NCBI RefSeq assembly: GCF_900188455.1
Contig: NZ_FZOL01000006.1
Location: forward strand, 124,001-188,000
Source: Pseudomonas japonica
GTDB taxonomy: Bacteria > Pseudomonadota > Gammaproteobacteria > Pseudomonadales > Pseudomonadaceae
DNA length: 64,000 bases
Direction: 5' to 3'
Positions within the stretch are counted from its first letter, which is position 1; each line of letters starts with the position of its first letter. The notes under the pieces are model-generated. The model was not told where the DNA came from. It worked only from the letters and a program-made list of their open reading frames with translations, and ran no database searches. Of the stretch, positions 53,027-61,052 are shown piece by piece. The translations under genes and the position numbers were made by a program.

Positions 53027-54556
53027 TCAGTGGCTGACGCTGTCGACGGCGATGGACTCGCCGCTGACATCGGCGTAGTGCCGGTTGCGTGGAGCCATCA
53101 GCAGGTAGAGCAGGCCGGCGATGCTCGCGCCGATCATCCAGGAGAATGGCGCGAGGGTTTCGAAGTTGGGCACCAGGGCCAGGACGATGGCCAGCAGCGC
53201 GGCGGGAATGAAGGCGGCGATCGCCCGCGGGTTGACGCCGCGGCGGTAGTGGTAGGCGCCGTTCGGATCTTCGCTGTACAGCTCGGGCACGTTGACCCGA
53301 CCGCGGCGCACCAGCCAGTAGTCGACCATGATCACCCCGTACAGCGGGCCGAGCAGGGCGCCGAGACCGGAGAGGAAGTACATGATCACCAGCGGGCTGT
53401 TGTAGAGGTTCCACGGCAGGATCAGCACGGCGAGGGTGGCGCTGATCATCCCGGCGCGACGGAAGTTGAGCAGGCGTGGCGCCAGGTTGCTGAGGACGAA
53501 CGCCGGGGCGACGAAGTTGGCCATGATGTTCACCGCCACGGTGACGATCAGGAAGGCCAGGCAGCCGAGCACGAGGAACAAGGTGTTGGGAATGCTGGCG
53601 ATGATCTGCGTCGGGCTGTCGATGATCTGGCCGTTGATGCTGAACTGCGCGCCGCACAGCAGCACGGAGATCACCGCGAAGGCCAGGATGTTCACCGGCA
53701 GGCCCCAGAAGTTGCCGGAGCGGATGGTCTTGCGGCAGGGCGAGGAACGGGCGAAGTCGCAGAAGTTCAGCACCAGGGTGCCGTAGATCGCCAGCCACAG
53801 TGCGCCACCGGCGAAGATGTTGTGCCACATGGCGGCGCCCGTCAGCGGTTCGCGCACCGACCAGGCGATGTCGAAGCCGGCCTGGGTGTACATCCACGCG
53901 GCCAGGCAGGTCACGGTGAGGAGGATCACCGGGCCGGCGAAGGCCTCGTAGCGCCGCACCATCTCCATGCCGTAGGCGAGGATCACCAGTTGCACCAGCC
54001 AGATCGCCACGAAGCATACCCAGCCGAGGCTGGACAGGCCGAGGATGGCGTCCTGGTCATAGGCGGCGAGGCTCGGGGCGACGGCGGTGAGCAATACGCG
54101 CAGGACCACCGAGGCCAGGTAGGTCTGGATGCCGAACCAGGCGATGGCGATCACCGCGCGGATCAGCGCCGGGATCTGCGCGCCGTGGATGCCGAAGGCG
54201 ATCCGGCTCATCACCGGGAACGGCACGCCGGTCTTCTGTCCCATGTAGCCGGACAGGTTCATGAAGAAGTACACCAGCGCCGCGCCGATCCCCAGCGACA
54301 GGAGGATCTGCCAGCCGCCCAGGCCCATGGCGTAGAGCCCCATGGCGAAGGAGTAGTTGGCGATGTTGTGCACATCGTTGGTCCACAGGGCGAAGATGCT
54401 GTAGCGGCCCCAGCGCCGACCCTCGGCCCTGGTCGGGGCGAGGTCGTGGTTGTGCAGGCGGGGGCTGAGGGTCACGGGGTGTTGCGGCTGCGTCGACGGT
54501 TCGGGGGTAGACGAGGAAAAGTCCAGTTCAGTCTTGTTGTAGAGACTCATGCTCAT
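53027..54556 (-). CDS. NCS1-family nucleobase/hydantoin permease
   Basis: A 509-residue transporter with 12 predicted transmembrane helices. NCS1 landmarks are RWGRYSIFALWTNDVHNIANYSFAMGL near the start, the GGWQILLSLGIG helix, VPFPVMSRIAFGIHGAQIPALIRAVIAIAWFGIQTYLA and NFCDFARSSP. Members carry cytosine, allantoin, hydantoins or uracil by Na+/H+ symport. With the racemase downstream, a hydantoin-like substrate is inferred. ATG 54550 is an alternative start. The leader contains a CGTGG microsatellite and a TGTATACA palindrome. Confidence 0.9.
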   Translation of the reverse strand: MSMSLYNKTELDFSSSTPEPSTQPQHPVTLSPRLHNHDLAPTRAEGRRWGRYSIFALWTNDVHNIANYSFAMGLYAMGLGGWQILLSLGIGAALVYFFMNLSGYMGQKTGVPFPVMSRIAFGIHGAQIPALIRAVIAIAWFGIQTYLASVVLRVLLTAVAPSLAAYDQDAILGLSSLGWVCFVAIWLVQLVILAYGMEMVRRYEAFAGPVILLTVTCLAAWMYTQAGFDIAWSVREPLTGAAMWHNIFAGGALWLAIYGTLVLNFCDFARSSPCRKTIRSGNFWGLPVNILAFAVISVLLCGAQFSINGQIIDSPTQIIASIPNTLFLVLGCLAFLIVTVAVNIMANFVAPAFVLSNLAPRLLNFRRAGMISATLAVLILPWNLYNSPLVIMYFLSGLGALLGPLYGVIMVDYWLVRRGRVNVPELYSEDPNGAYHYRRGVNPRAIAAFIPAALLAIVLALVPNFETLAPFSWMIGASIAGLLYLLMAPRNRHYADVSGESIAVDSVSH

Positions 54557-54576
54557 TCCGGCGTGCTCCTGATACT

Positions 54577-54596
54577 CGTGGCGTGGCGTGGCGTGG
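54577..54596. repeat. Four tandem CGTGG units in the permease leader
   Basis: CGTGG is repeated four times, then degenerates to CGGGG. It lies 21 bp before the permease ATG, between promoter region and ribosome site. Pentanucleotide tracts can slip during replication. Confidence 0.85.
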
Positions 54597-54698
54597 CGGG
54601 GCCTGGTCGATAAACCACGAGAACCAATTGGTTAGGGGCATTCCGCTACCCGGCGACGGCAGGTGGGCGGATCTAGTGTGCTCTGGATTTCACAAAAC

Positions 54699-54706
54699 TG
54701 TATACA
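54699..54706. promoter_or_regulatory. TGTATACA operator candidate
   Basis: TGTATACA is a perfect eight-base palindrome within TTTGTATACAG on the permease strand, about 145 bp before the permease start. TTGTATACAA-like sites are typical of GntR (FCD) repressors that often control such operons, though no gntR gene is present here. Confidence 0.4.
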
Positions 54707-55010
54707 AAGCACGAGCAGAGGTAAGCCAGTTCCATGCCACGGAAAGTTCAACCGGAGTTTGGCTATGTTGTTGAAGTTGTTTGTATTTTTTGTAAGTTGA
54801 TGAAATTGAAAAGTTATAAATTGACCGAATAAACAGGATTTATTTTTTGAAGGCGTTGAATGCTGATCGAATGGTCAAATTAGTTGAGGCGGGGGATGTA
54901 ACGTTATGGGGCGTGATTTGGAAAAATTGCACACAAAAATGGCACTTAAAGTTACATGAGTGTGTACAGTTTTTGGGTTGGCGCCGTTCCACTGTGTGGA
55001 GATTCACCGA
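54707..55010. other. AT-rich gene-free stretch
   Basis: About 300 bp with far lower GC than the rest of the window (for example around 54770-54860 and 54910-54970). Open frames crossing it lack ribosome sites and any protein-like composition. I see poly-T and poly-A tracts, no REP core and no clear promoter. Base composition suggests acquired DNA or an H-NS/MvaT-type silenced regulatory zone for the permease. Confidence 0.6.
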
Positions 55011-55035
55011 AACGTCGGACCGCCGCGATTGGGCG

Positions 55036-55152
55036 CGAAGCGGCCATAAACCCTGTATCCCGGGTGTCTCAGAGGAAACCGGGACTCAGGGTTTACGACG
55101 GCTTCGCCGCCGATCGCGTGGTCCGCCATCGCGGATAAATCCGCTCCTACAC
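55036..55152. repeat. Imperfect inverted repeat plus a REP core
   Basis: 55036-55064 and 55080-55108 are inverted copies (about 29 bp with a few mismatches; GCGAAGC...TAAACCCTG...TCCCGG). They are followed by a REP-like hairpin GCGGAT/ATCCGC with CTCCTAC at 55127-55152. This is a different repeat family from the GTAGGAGC REPINs. It lies just after the end of the Lrp-type gene. Confidence 0.7.
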
Positions 55153-55174
55153 CGATCGTGGTATGCCTGCCATC

Positions 55175-55618
55175 TCAATCCATCGGCGGCAGCCGCCGCT
55201 TCACCGGGGTCTTCTTGACGATCGCGGTACTCGTCTCGGCATGGCTGTTGAGCTTGTCCAGCAAGGTATCCAGCTGTTCCATCGAGCGCACATGCAGGCG
55301 CGCGATGAAGCAGTCGTCGCCGGTCACCTTGTCGCATTCGGTGAACTCGGGAATGGCGATGATCTGCCGCTCCACTTCATGCAGCTGTCCCGGCAACGGG
55401 CGAATCCGCACGATGGCCTGCAACTGGTAGCCGAAGCTGCGCGCATCCACCTCCACGGTGTAACCCTTGAGCACCCTGCGTTCCTCCAGGCGGCGCAGGC
55501 GTTCGCTGACGCTCGGCGCGGACAGCCCGGTGAGGCTGGCCAGGGCTTTCAGCGAGCGCCGCGAATCCTCCATCAGGGCATTGAGCAGCAGTTGGTCGAT
55601 GGCATCGGTCATGGTCAA
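55175..55618 (-). CDS. Lrp/AsnC family transcriptional regulator
   Basis: A 147-residue regulator. An N-terminal winged helix-turn-helix (IDQLLLNALMEDSRRSLKALASLTGLSAPSVSERLRRLE) and a C-terminal RAM domain for amino-acid sensing (QLQAIVRIRPLPGQLHEVERQIIAIPEFTECDKVTGDDCFIARLHV) fill the whole protein. It is divergent from an EamA exporter gene 132 bp away, which it probably controls in response to an amino acid. ATG 55612 is an alternative start. Confidence 0.93.
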   Translation of the reverse strand: MTMTDAIDQLLLNALMEDSRRSLKALASLTGLSAPSVSERLRRLEERRVLKGYTVEVDARSFGYQLQAIVRIRPLPGQLHEVERQIIAIPEFTECDKVTGDDCFIARLHVRSMEQLDTLLDKLNSHAETSTAIVKKTPVKRRLPPMD

Positions 55619-55749
55619 CGGGCCTCGTCAGGCGAATTTGAAAAATGACCTTGATAACAAAGGTCAATGAACGCTCAGGCCTTGTTTATCCGCTGGAACG
55701 GCCCGGAGCACCATCGTCATACTCTGTCACATCTACTGGGAGGTGCGTG

Positions 55750-56652
55750 ATGGACAATTCGCTGCGTCGCGGTTCGCTGGAAATGATCGGTGCCATGCTG
55801 ATCTCCGGGACCATTGGCTGGTTCGTGCTGGTTTCCGGGCAACCGGTGCTGGATGTGGTGTTCTGGCGCTGCGTGTTCGGCGCCGCCACCCTGTTGCTGA
55901 TCTGCGCTGCCATGGGTTTCCTGCGCCCGGGCTTGCTGACGCGCACCACCTTCCTGCTGGCGGTGCTCAGCGGCGTGGCCATCGTCGGCAACTGGGTGCT
56001 GCTGTTCGCTTCCTACTCGCGGGCGTCCATCGCCATCGGCACGGCGGTGTACAACGTCCAGCCGTTCATGCTGGTGGGCCTGGCGGCGCTGTTCCTCGGC
56101 GAGAAGATCACCGTGCCCAAGCTGTTCTGGCTGGCGGTGTCCTTCGCCGGGATGCTGGCCATCGTCAGCGCCCATGGCAGCCAGGGCGAAAGTGGCGACG
56201 CCTACCTGCTGGGCATCGCCCTGGCCCTCGGCGCGGCGTTTCTGTATGCCGTCGCGGCGCTGATCATCAAGCGCCTGAGTGGCACGCCGCCGCACCTGAT
56301 CGCACTGATCCAGGTGTGCACCGGCGTGCTGTTGCTGGCGCCGTTCGCCAACCTGGGCGGGCTGCCGAGCACCCAGACCGAACTGGGCAGCCTGGTCACC
56401 CTGGGTATCGTCCACACCGGCCTGATGTATGTGCTGCTGTACGGCGCGATCCAGAAACTGCCGACGGCCCTGACCGGCGCGCTGTCGTTCATCTACCCGA
56501 TCGCGGCGATTGCGGTGGACTGGGCCGCGTTCGGTCACCGCCTGGAGGTGCTGCAATGGCTGGGTGTGGCGGCCATCTTGCTGGCGGCTGCTGGCATGCA
56601 ACGGGGCTGGTGGTTCAAATCCGCTGTCCGCGCGAGCGACGCAAAAGCGTAG
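55750..56652 (+). CDS. EamA-domain DMT-family exporter
   Basis: A 300-residue protein with ten predicted transmembrane helices in two EamA repeats (first ending near GSQGESGDAY, second starting near LLGIALALGAAFLYAVAAL). DMT exporters move amino acids and other metabolites out of the cell; the substrate is unknown. The adjacent divergent Lrp regulator suggests an amino acid. GGGAGG lies 6-11 bp before the ATG at 55750. Confidence 0.92.
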   Translation: MDNSLRRGSLEMIGAMLISGTIGWFVLVSGQPVLDVVFWRCVFGAATLLLICAAMGFLRPGLLTRTTFLLAVLSGVAIVGNWVLLFASYSRASIAIGTAVYNVQPFMLVGLAALFLGEKITVPKLFWLAVSFAGMLAIVSAHGSQGESGDAYLLGIALALGAAFLYAVAALIIKRLSGTPPHLIALIQVCTGVLLLAPFANLGGLPSTQTELGSLVTLGIVHTGLMYVLLYGAIQKLPTALTGALSFIYPIAAIAVDWAAFGHRLEVLQWLGVAAILLAAAGMQRGWWFKSAVRASDAKA

Positions 56653-56684
56653 AATGCGCCGCTTTAGCTCGCCGAAACCCCGCC

Positions 56685-57593
56685 ATGACCGCTGCCATCG
56701 ACACCTTGCATGACCACCTGCGCGCTGCGCTGAACGCACCGCCCAGCGAAACCCGCCGCCTGTTCCACGGCCGCGGGCGCTGCTGGCCGGGGCTGGAGCA
56801 GATCACCGTGGACTGGCTGCAGGGCGTGTTGCTGGTAGCGCTGTTCCGCGAGCCGCCCGAAGGGCAACTGGCCGAGCTGGAAACCCTGCTTCGCGGTCTG
56901 GCGCCGGAGGGTGTGGCGGTATTGATCCAGCACCGCTATCTGCCGGACAGCCCCGGGCACTGGCTGCTGGGCCAGCCCTGCGAGTCGAAGGTGATCGACG
57001 AGGACGGCCTGCGCTACCAGCTGGACCTGGGCCTGAAGCAGAACAGCGGCCTGTTCCTCGACATGCGCTATGGCCGGCGCTGGGTCCGCGAGCAGGCGGC
57101 GGGCAGGCGGGTGCTCAATCTGTTCGCCTACACCTGCGGGTTCTCCGTGGCGGCGATCGCCGGCGGGGCGGAGCAGGTGGTCAACCTGGATATGTCGAGG
57201 GCCGCGCTGTCCCGCGGGCGCGACAATCACCGGCTCAACGGGCACGACCTGAGCCGGGTCGGCTTTCTCGGCCATGAGCTGTTCAAGTCCTGGGGCAAGG
57301 TGCGCAAGTCCGGGCCTTATGACCTGATCATCATCGACCCGCCGAGCTTCCAGAAGGGCAGCTTCGCCCTGACCCAGGACTACGCGAAGATCCTGCGGCG
57401 CCTGCCGGAGTTGTTGAGCGAGGGCGGAACGGTGCTGGCCTGCGTGAATGATCCGGGGATCGGGCCGGAGTTCCTGATCCAGGGCATGGCGGAGCAGGCG
57501 CCGGGGTTGAGGTTCGTCGAGCGGCTGGAGAATCCGCCGGAGTTTCCCGAGGTGGAAGTGGGTGGTGGGCTCAAGGCGCTGGTCTTCCGCTGA
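56685..57593 (+). CDS. Class I SAM-dependent methyltransferase
   Basis: A 302-residue Rossmann methyltransferase of the RlmI/RlmK-like group. SAM motif I is VLNLFAYTCGFSVAAIAGG (about 140-158), with LDMSRAALSRGRDNHRLNGHD and catalytic-region YDLIIIDPPSFQKGSF. Such proteins methylate 23S rRNA cytosine or guanine, but the N-terminal PUA domain of RlmI is absent and the first 100 residues are divergent, so the target is not assigned. It lies 32 bp after the exporter. Confidence 0.85.
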   Translation: MTAAIDTLHDHLRAALNAPPSETRRLFHGRGRCWPGLEQITVDWLQGVLLVALFREPPEGQLAELETLLRGLAPEGVAVLIQHRYLPDSPGHWLLGQPCESKVIDEDGLRYQLDLGLKQNSGLFLDMRYGRRWVREQAAGRRVLNLFAYTCGFSVAAIAGGAEQVVNLDMSRAALSRGRDNHRLNGHDLSRVGFLGHELFKSWGKVRKSGPYDLIIIDPPSFQKGSFALTQDYAKILRRLPELLSEGGTVLACVNDPGIGPEFLIQGMAEQAPGLRFVERLENPPEFPEVEVGGGLKALVFR

Positions 57594-57612
57594 TCCCACA
57601 GTCCGCGCGACT

Positions 57613-57720
57613 CCCCGTAGGAGCTGGCTTGCCTGCGAAGGACCGCAGGGCGGTCCCGGACCTCACTGGTATCGGGGACCGCTAGCGCGGTCCTTCGCAG
57701 GCAAGCCAGCTCCTACAGGG
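57613..57720. repeat. REPIN between convergent methyltransferase and mscS-like genes
   Basis: 57613-57646 and 57687-57720 are inverted copies with one mismatch at the outer end, starting CCCCGTAGGAGCTGGCTTGC. The inner GGACCGC pairs again with GCGGTCC. This version has CTTGCCTGCGAAGG in place of the longer module. It sits between converging genes and can end transcription both ways. Confidence 0.9.
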
Positions 57721-57728
57721 GATCGGCG

Positions 57729-59765
57729 TCAGGCGCTGGTATCGCCTACTCGCTGCGGCACCGGATTGTACTGGGCAAAACTCACCTGCTCGGTCTGGTC
57801 CACCAGCTTCTTCAGCCGCTCGTTGAACGCCCGGTTCACCGCATACTGCCCGCCCGAGGTGGTCCTGAACTGCGCCGTCAGGGTCATGCCGTTGAGGTTC
57901 ATGCTGTCCACCCCGAACACCTGCAACGGCCCCTGCAGGTTGTGGCGCAGGATCGGGTCCTCGCTGATCGACTGCCCCGCCTCGCGAATCAGCTTGAGCG
58001 CCACGTCCACGTCCGAGTCATAGCTGAACTGCACCGAAAAGAACGCATAGGCGAACTGCCGCGACTGGTTGGTGACCGCCTTGATCTGGCCGAACGGCAC
58101 CGAATGCACGAAGCCCTTGCCGTCGCGCAGGCGCAAGGTGCGGATGGTCAGGCTCTCGACGGTGCCGGCATGCCCGGAATCGAGGACCACCCAGTCGCCG
58201 ATGGCGATGGTGTCCTCGATCAGGATGAACAGCCCGGTGATCACGTCCTGCACCAGTTGCTGCGAACCGAAGCCGATGGCCAGGCCGACCACCCCGGCAC
58301 CGGCGAGGAACGGCGCGACGTTGATGCCCAGGTTGGCCATGGTGGTGATGGTGCAGATCACCACCAGCACCACTTTGAGCGCATTGCGCAGCATCGGCAG
58401 GATGGTCCGCACGCGGGTGCTCGGCTGGCGCGAATTGCGCCGGCCCGGCGTGGGTTTCAGGGCCTCCTGGATGGCGGTGTCGATCACCACCCAGAGCAGC
58501 CAGGTGACCAGCAGGATCAGGCCGATGCTGCTCAGCGAATCGCTGATCGCCCGGCCGAGGGCATTGCGCAGGGCGAAGTCCAGCACCGAGAAGCCCCAGA
58601 TGCGCCCCAGCAGTTCGATGAAGGCCACCGCCATGACGATGCGCAGCAGGGCGTGGGCCAGGCTGTAGAGCAGTTCCTTGTAGGGACGCAGGCGCTGTTC
58701 ATGGGCGACCCCGGCTTTGAACAGGTGCTGCAGGGTGATGCTGAGGAACACCGTGCCGATCAGCAGCACGGTGGTCAGCAGGGCTTTCTGCAGGGCGCGC
58801 TGGCTTTCCTCGCCAGCGCCGATCAGGTTGATCGCCGAGACCAGGATCATCATCAGGATCGGCAGGTACCACAGCGCCGAGAAGATCCGCAGGGTGTCCT
58901 GCACCGCGCGGTGCTGCAGGCGATCCTTGAGGTCGCGGTTGCGGATCAGGTGCGCCACCGGGCGCCGCGAGCGCAGGACCAGCACGGCGAAACTCAGGGT
59001 CGCCAGCAGGCCGGTGATCACCGCGGTGCTGCTGGTCAGGTTGCCACCCAACTGGCGGGCGATCTGCGGGCTGGTCAGGGCGTCGCTCCAGGCGGCAAGA
59101 AAGCCCACCAGGAACAGCGGGCGCGGTGCCGCCTCGCGGAGAATGCGTACCGCGGCGCGTTTGTGCCCGCTGTCGAAGAGGGTAATCAGGCAGAGGATGA
59201 TCGAGGTGGAGAAGATCCCGCTGCTGGTGGCATAGGCCAGGCTCATGCCCAGGGCGCGCCCCACCGAAGGGTCGAGCTGGCGGCTGATGAACAGGGCGGC
59301 GGGCAGGCTGATCAGGGCCGGCAGGGTGAAGGGCAGCAGATAGCCGAGCAGCTTGCCCGGCCGTGGTCGTTCGCGCAGCAGGCGAGAGCGCTGCGAGCGT
59401 CGGGTGGCGAGGCGGCCGAGATAGCAGAGCACGGCGAACGTCGCGGCCCAGGTGGCGGTGAGGAGCAGGAAGTCGCAGGCCATCTGCAGCATGTCCTGCG
59501 CACTGTGGCGGGTGACCAGCTGTCCCGCTTCGCTGGCCGCGCGGTCGGCGCGCAGGCGCCAGGCGTCGACTAGGCGGTTGTCGATGTCGAGTTCTTCGGA
59601 GACATCGTCCAGGCCGTTGGCCAGGGCGCCGAGCAGACCGCCCTGGACCACCGGTTCCGGCTCCTTGGCCGGCGCTTCCCCGCTGAGGGTGGACAGCGGC
59701 CCGGCGGCGAATGCGGAAGTACCCAGCAGGGTCGCGAGGAGGAGGGCGAGGAGGGTACGGATCAC
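57729..59765 (-). CDS. MscS-family mechanosensitive channel, large form
   Basis: A 678-residue inner-membrane protein with a cleavable signal peptide (TLLALLLATLLGTSAFAAG), a periplasmic helical region, and about ten transmembrane helices. A C-terminal MscS core (about 450-678) follows: pore helix region NLGINVAPFLAGAGVVGLAIGFGSQQLVQDVITG, beta domain ILIEDTIAIGDWVVLDSGHAGTVESLTIRTLRLRD. The size places it with the larger YbdG/YnaI/MscK-like relatives. It opens on membrane tension during osmotic downshock. Flanked by REP elements on both sides. Confidence 0.9.
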   Translation of the reverse strand: MIRTLLALLLATLLGTSAFAAGPLSTLSGEAPAKEPEPVVQGGLLGALANGLDDVSEELDIDNRLVDAWRLRADRAASEAGQLVTRHSAQDMLQMACDFLLLTATWAATFAVLCYLGRLATRRSQRSRLLRERPRPGKLLGYLLPFTLPALISLPAALFISRQLDPSVGRALGMSLAYATSSGIFSTSIILCLITLFDSGHKRAAVRILREAAPRPLFLVGFLAAWSDALTSPQIARQLGGNLTSSTAVITGLLATLSFAVLVLRSRRPVAHLIRNRDLKDRLQHRAVQDTLRIFSALWYLPILMMILVSAINLIGAGEESQRALQKALLTTVLLIGTVFLSITLQHLFKAGVAHEQRLRPYKELLYSLAHALLRIVMAVAFIELLGRIWGFSVLDFALRNALGRAISDSLSSIGLILLVTWLLWVVIDTAIQEALKPTPGRRNSRQPSTRVRTILPMLRNALKVVLVVICTITTMANLGINVAPFLAGAGVVGLAIGFGSQQLVQDVITGLFILIEDTIAIGDWVVLDSGHAGTVESLTIRTLRLRDGKGFVHSVPFGQIKAVTNQSRQFAYAFFSVQFSYDSDVDVALKLIREAGQSISEDPILRHNLQGPLQVFGVDSMNLNGMTLTAQFRTTSGGQYAVNRAFNERLKKLVDQTEQVSFAQYNPVPQRVGDTSA

Positions 59766-59844
59766 GGGGTACTCCTTTCAGCCGTGGGGTGACGGAAAGG
59801 GTAGACAATGATCGGCCGGGTTTTTCTGCGAGGGGGCTGGAAAA

Positions 59845-59949
59845 GGGGACCGCTTTGCGGTCCTTTCGCGGGCAAGCCACGCTCCTACGGGGAAGCGCAT
59901 ATCACTGTAGGAGCGTGGCTTGCCCGCGAAAGGGCTGCAAAGCAGCCCC
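59845..59949. repeat. Head-to-head REP pair
   Basis: Two copies of the GTAGGAGCGTGGCTTGCCCGCGAAAGG core point toward each other's GTAGG ends: 59845-59892 (complement) and 59905-59949. Outer tips are GGGGACCGC and GCAGCCCC. Unlike the other REPINs, the GTAGGAGC ends face inward and the GGACC tips outward. It lies between the mscS-like and sbp genes. Confidence 0.85.
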
Positions 59950-59958
59950 AATTACAGA

Positions 59959-60960
59959 TTACTTGCCGGTATAGATCTGGTCGAAGATCCCGCCATCGTT
60001 GAAGTGGGTCTTCTGCACGGTGCGCCAGTCACCGAAGGTCTTCTCCACCGAGAGGAAGTCGACTTTCGGGAAACGGTCGGTGTACTTGGCCAGCACCGCC
60101 GGATCGCGCGGACGCAGGTAGTTGGCGGCGGCGATTTCCTGGGCTTCAGGCGACCACAGGTACTTCAGGTAGGCCTCGGCGGTGGCGCGGCTGCCTTTCT
60201 TGTCGACCACCTTGTCGACCACGCTCACCGGCGGCTCGGCCTCGGCGGAAACGCTCGGGTAGATCACCTCGAACTGGTCGCGACCGAACTCGCGGGCGAT
60301 CATCTCGGCCTCGTTCTCGAAGGTCACCAGCACGTCGCCGATCTGGTTGGTCATGAAGGTGGTGGTGGCGGCGCGACCACCGGTATCGAGCACCGGGGCC
60401 TGCTTGAACAGCTTGCCTACGAAGTCCCTGGCCTTGGCTTCGTCGCCGCCGGTCTTGAGCACGTAGCCCCAGGCGGAGAGGTAGGTGTAGCGACCGTTAC
60501 CCGAGGTCTTCGGGTTCGGCACGATGACCTGCACGCCATCCTTGAGCAGGTCCGGCCAATCCTTCAGCACTTTCGGGTTGCCCTTGCGCACGATGAACAC
60601 GGTGGCCGAGGTGAACGGCGCGCTGTTGTTCGGCAGGCGCGTCACCCAGTTGTCCGGGACCAGCTTGCCGTTGTCGGCCAGGGCGTTGATGTCGGTGGCC
60701 ATGTTCATGGTGATGACATCGGCCGGCAGGCCGTCGATCACCGAGCGCGCCTGCTTGCTCGAACCGCCGAAGGACATCTGCACAGTGATCTTCTCTTTGT
60801 GCTCGGCTTCCCAGTGTTTCTGGAAGGCGGCGTTGTAGTCCTTGTAGAAGTCGCGCATTACGTCATAGGAGACGTTCAGCAGCGGAGCCGGTGCGGCCTG
60901 GGCGAAACTGCCCACGGCCAGGCTCGCGGCGAGAAGCGAGGCACTGAAGAGTTTTTTCAC
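59959..60960 (-). CDS. sbp: Periplasmic sulfate-binding protein
   Basis: A 333-residue ABC solute-binding protein. A signal peptide (VKKLFSASLLAASLAVGSFAQAA) is followed by LNVSYDVMRDFYKDYNAAF, the sulfate-site QMSFGGSSKQARSVIDGL, and the Prosite-type NPKTSGNGRYTYLSAWGY. Length and motifs match Sbp/CysP. The GTG at 60960 has AAGGAA upstream; earlier ATG starts lack a ribosome site and would bury the signal peptide. The permease genes (cysTWA) are not adjacent, so it is a stand-alone Sbp. Confidence 0.95.
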   Translation of the reverse strand: MKKLFSASLLAASLAVGSFAQAAPAPLLNVSYDVMRDFYKDYNAAFQKHWEAEHKEKITVQMSFGGSSKQARSVIDGLPADVITMNMATDINALADNGKLVPDNWVTRLPNNSAPFTSATVFIVRKGNPKVLKDWPDLLKDGVQVIVPNPKTSGNGRYTYLSAWGYVLKTGGDEAKARDFVGKLFKQAPVLDTGGRAATTTFMTNQIGDVLVTFENEAEMIAREFGRDQFEVIYPSVSAEAEPPVSVVDKVVDKKGSRATAEAYLKYLWSPEAQEIAAANYLRPRDPAVLAKYTDRFPKVDFLSVEKTFGDWRTVQKTHFNDGGIFDQIYTGK

Positions 60961-61003
60961 TGCGCATTCCTTGTTGGCATTGGTAAAAGGCATTGTGCCA
61001 GCG

Positions 61004-61031
61004 ACTATAGCCAATCGCCGCTTAGGCACAA
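61004..61031 (-). promoter_or_regulatory. Candidate sigma-70 promoter of sbp
   Basis: On the minus strand TTGTGC (61026-61031), 16 bp and TATAGT (61004-61009) lie 44 bp before the sbp start. The -10 is good, the -35 weak, as for an activated (CysB-type) promoter. Confidence 0.4.
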
Positions 61032-61052
61032 AAAGATTAAAAGGTGCTTTGC

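Noticed and set aside
54847-55218. Open frame of 123 codons in the AT-rich region
   Set aside because: It starts at TTG without a ribosome site and runs into the inverted repeat and REP core, whose sequence supplies its last third.
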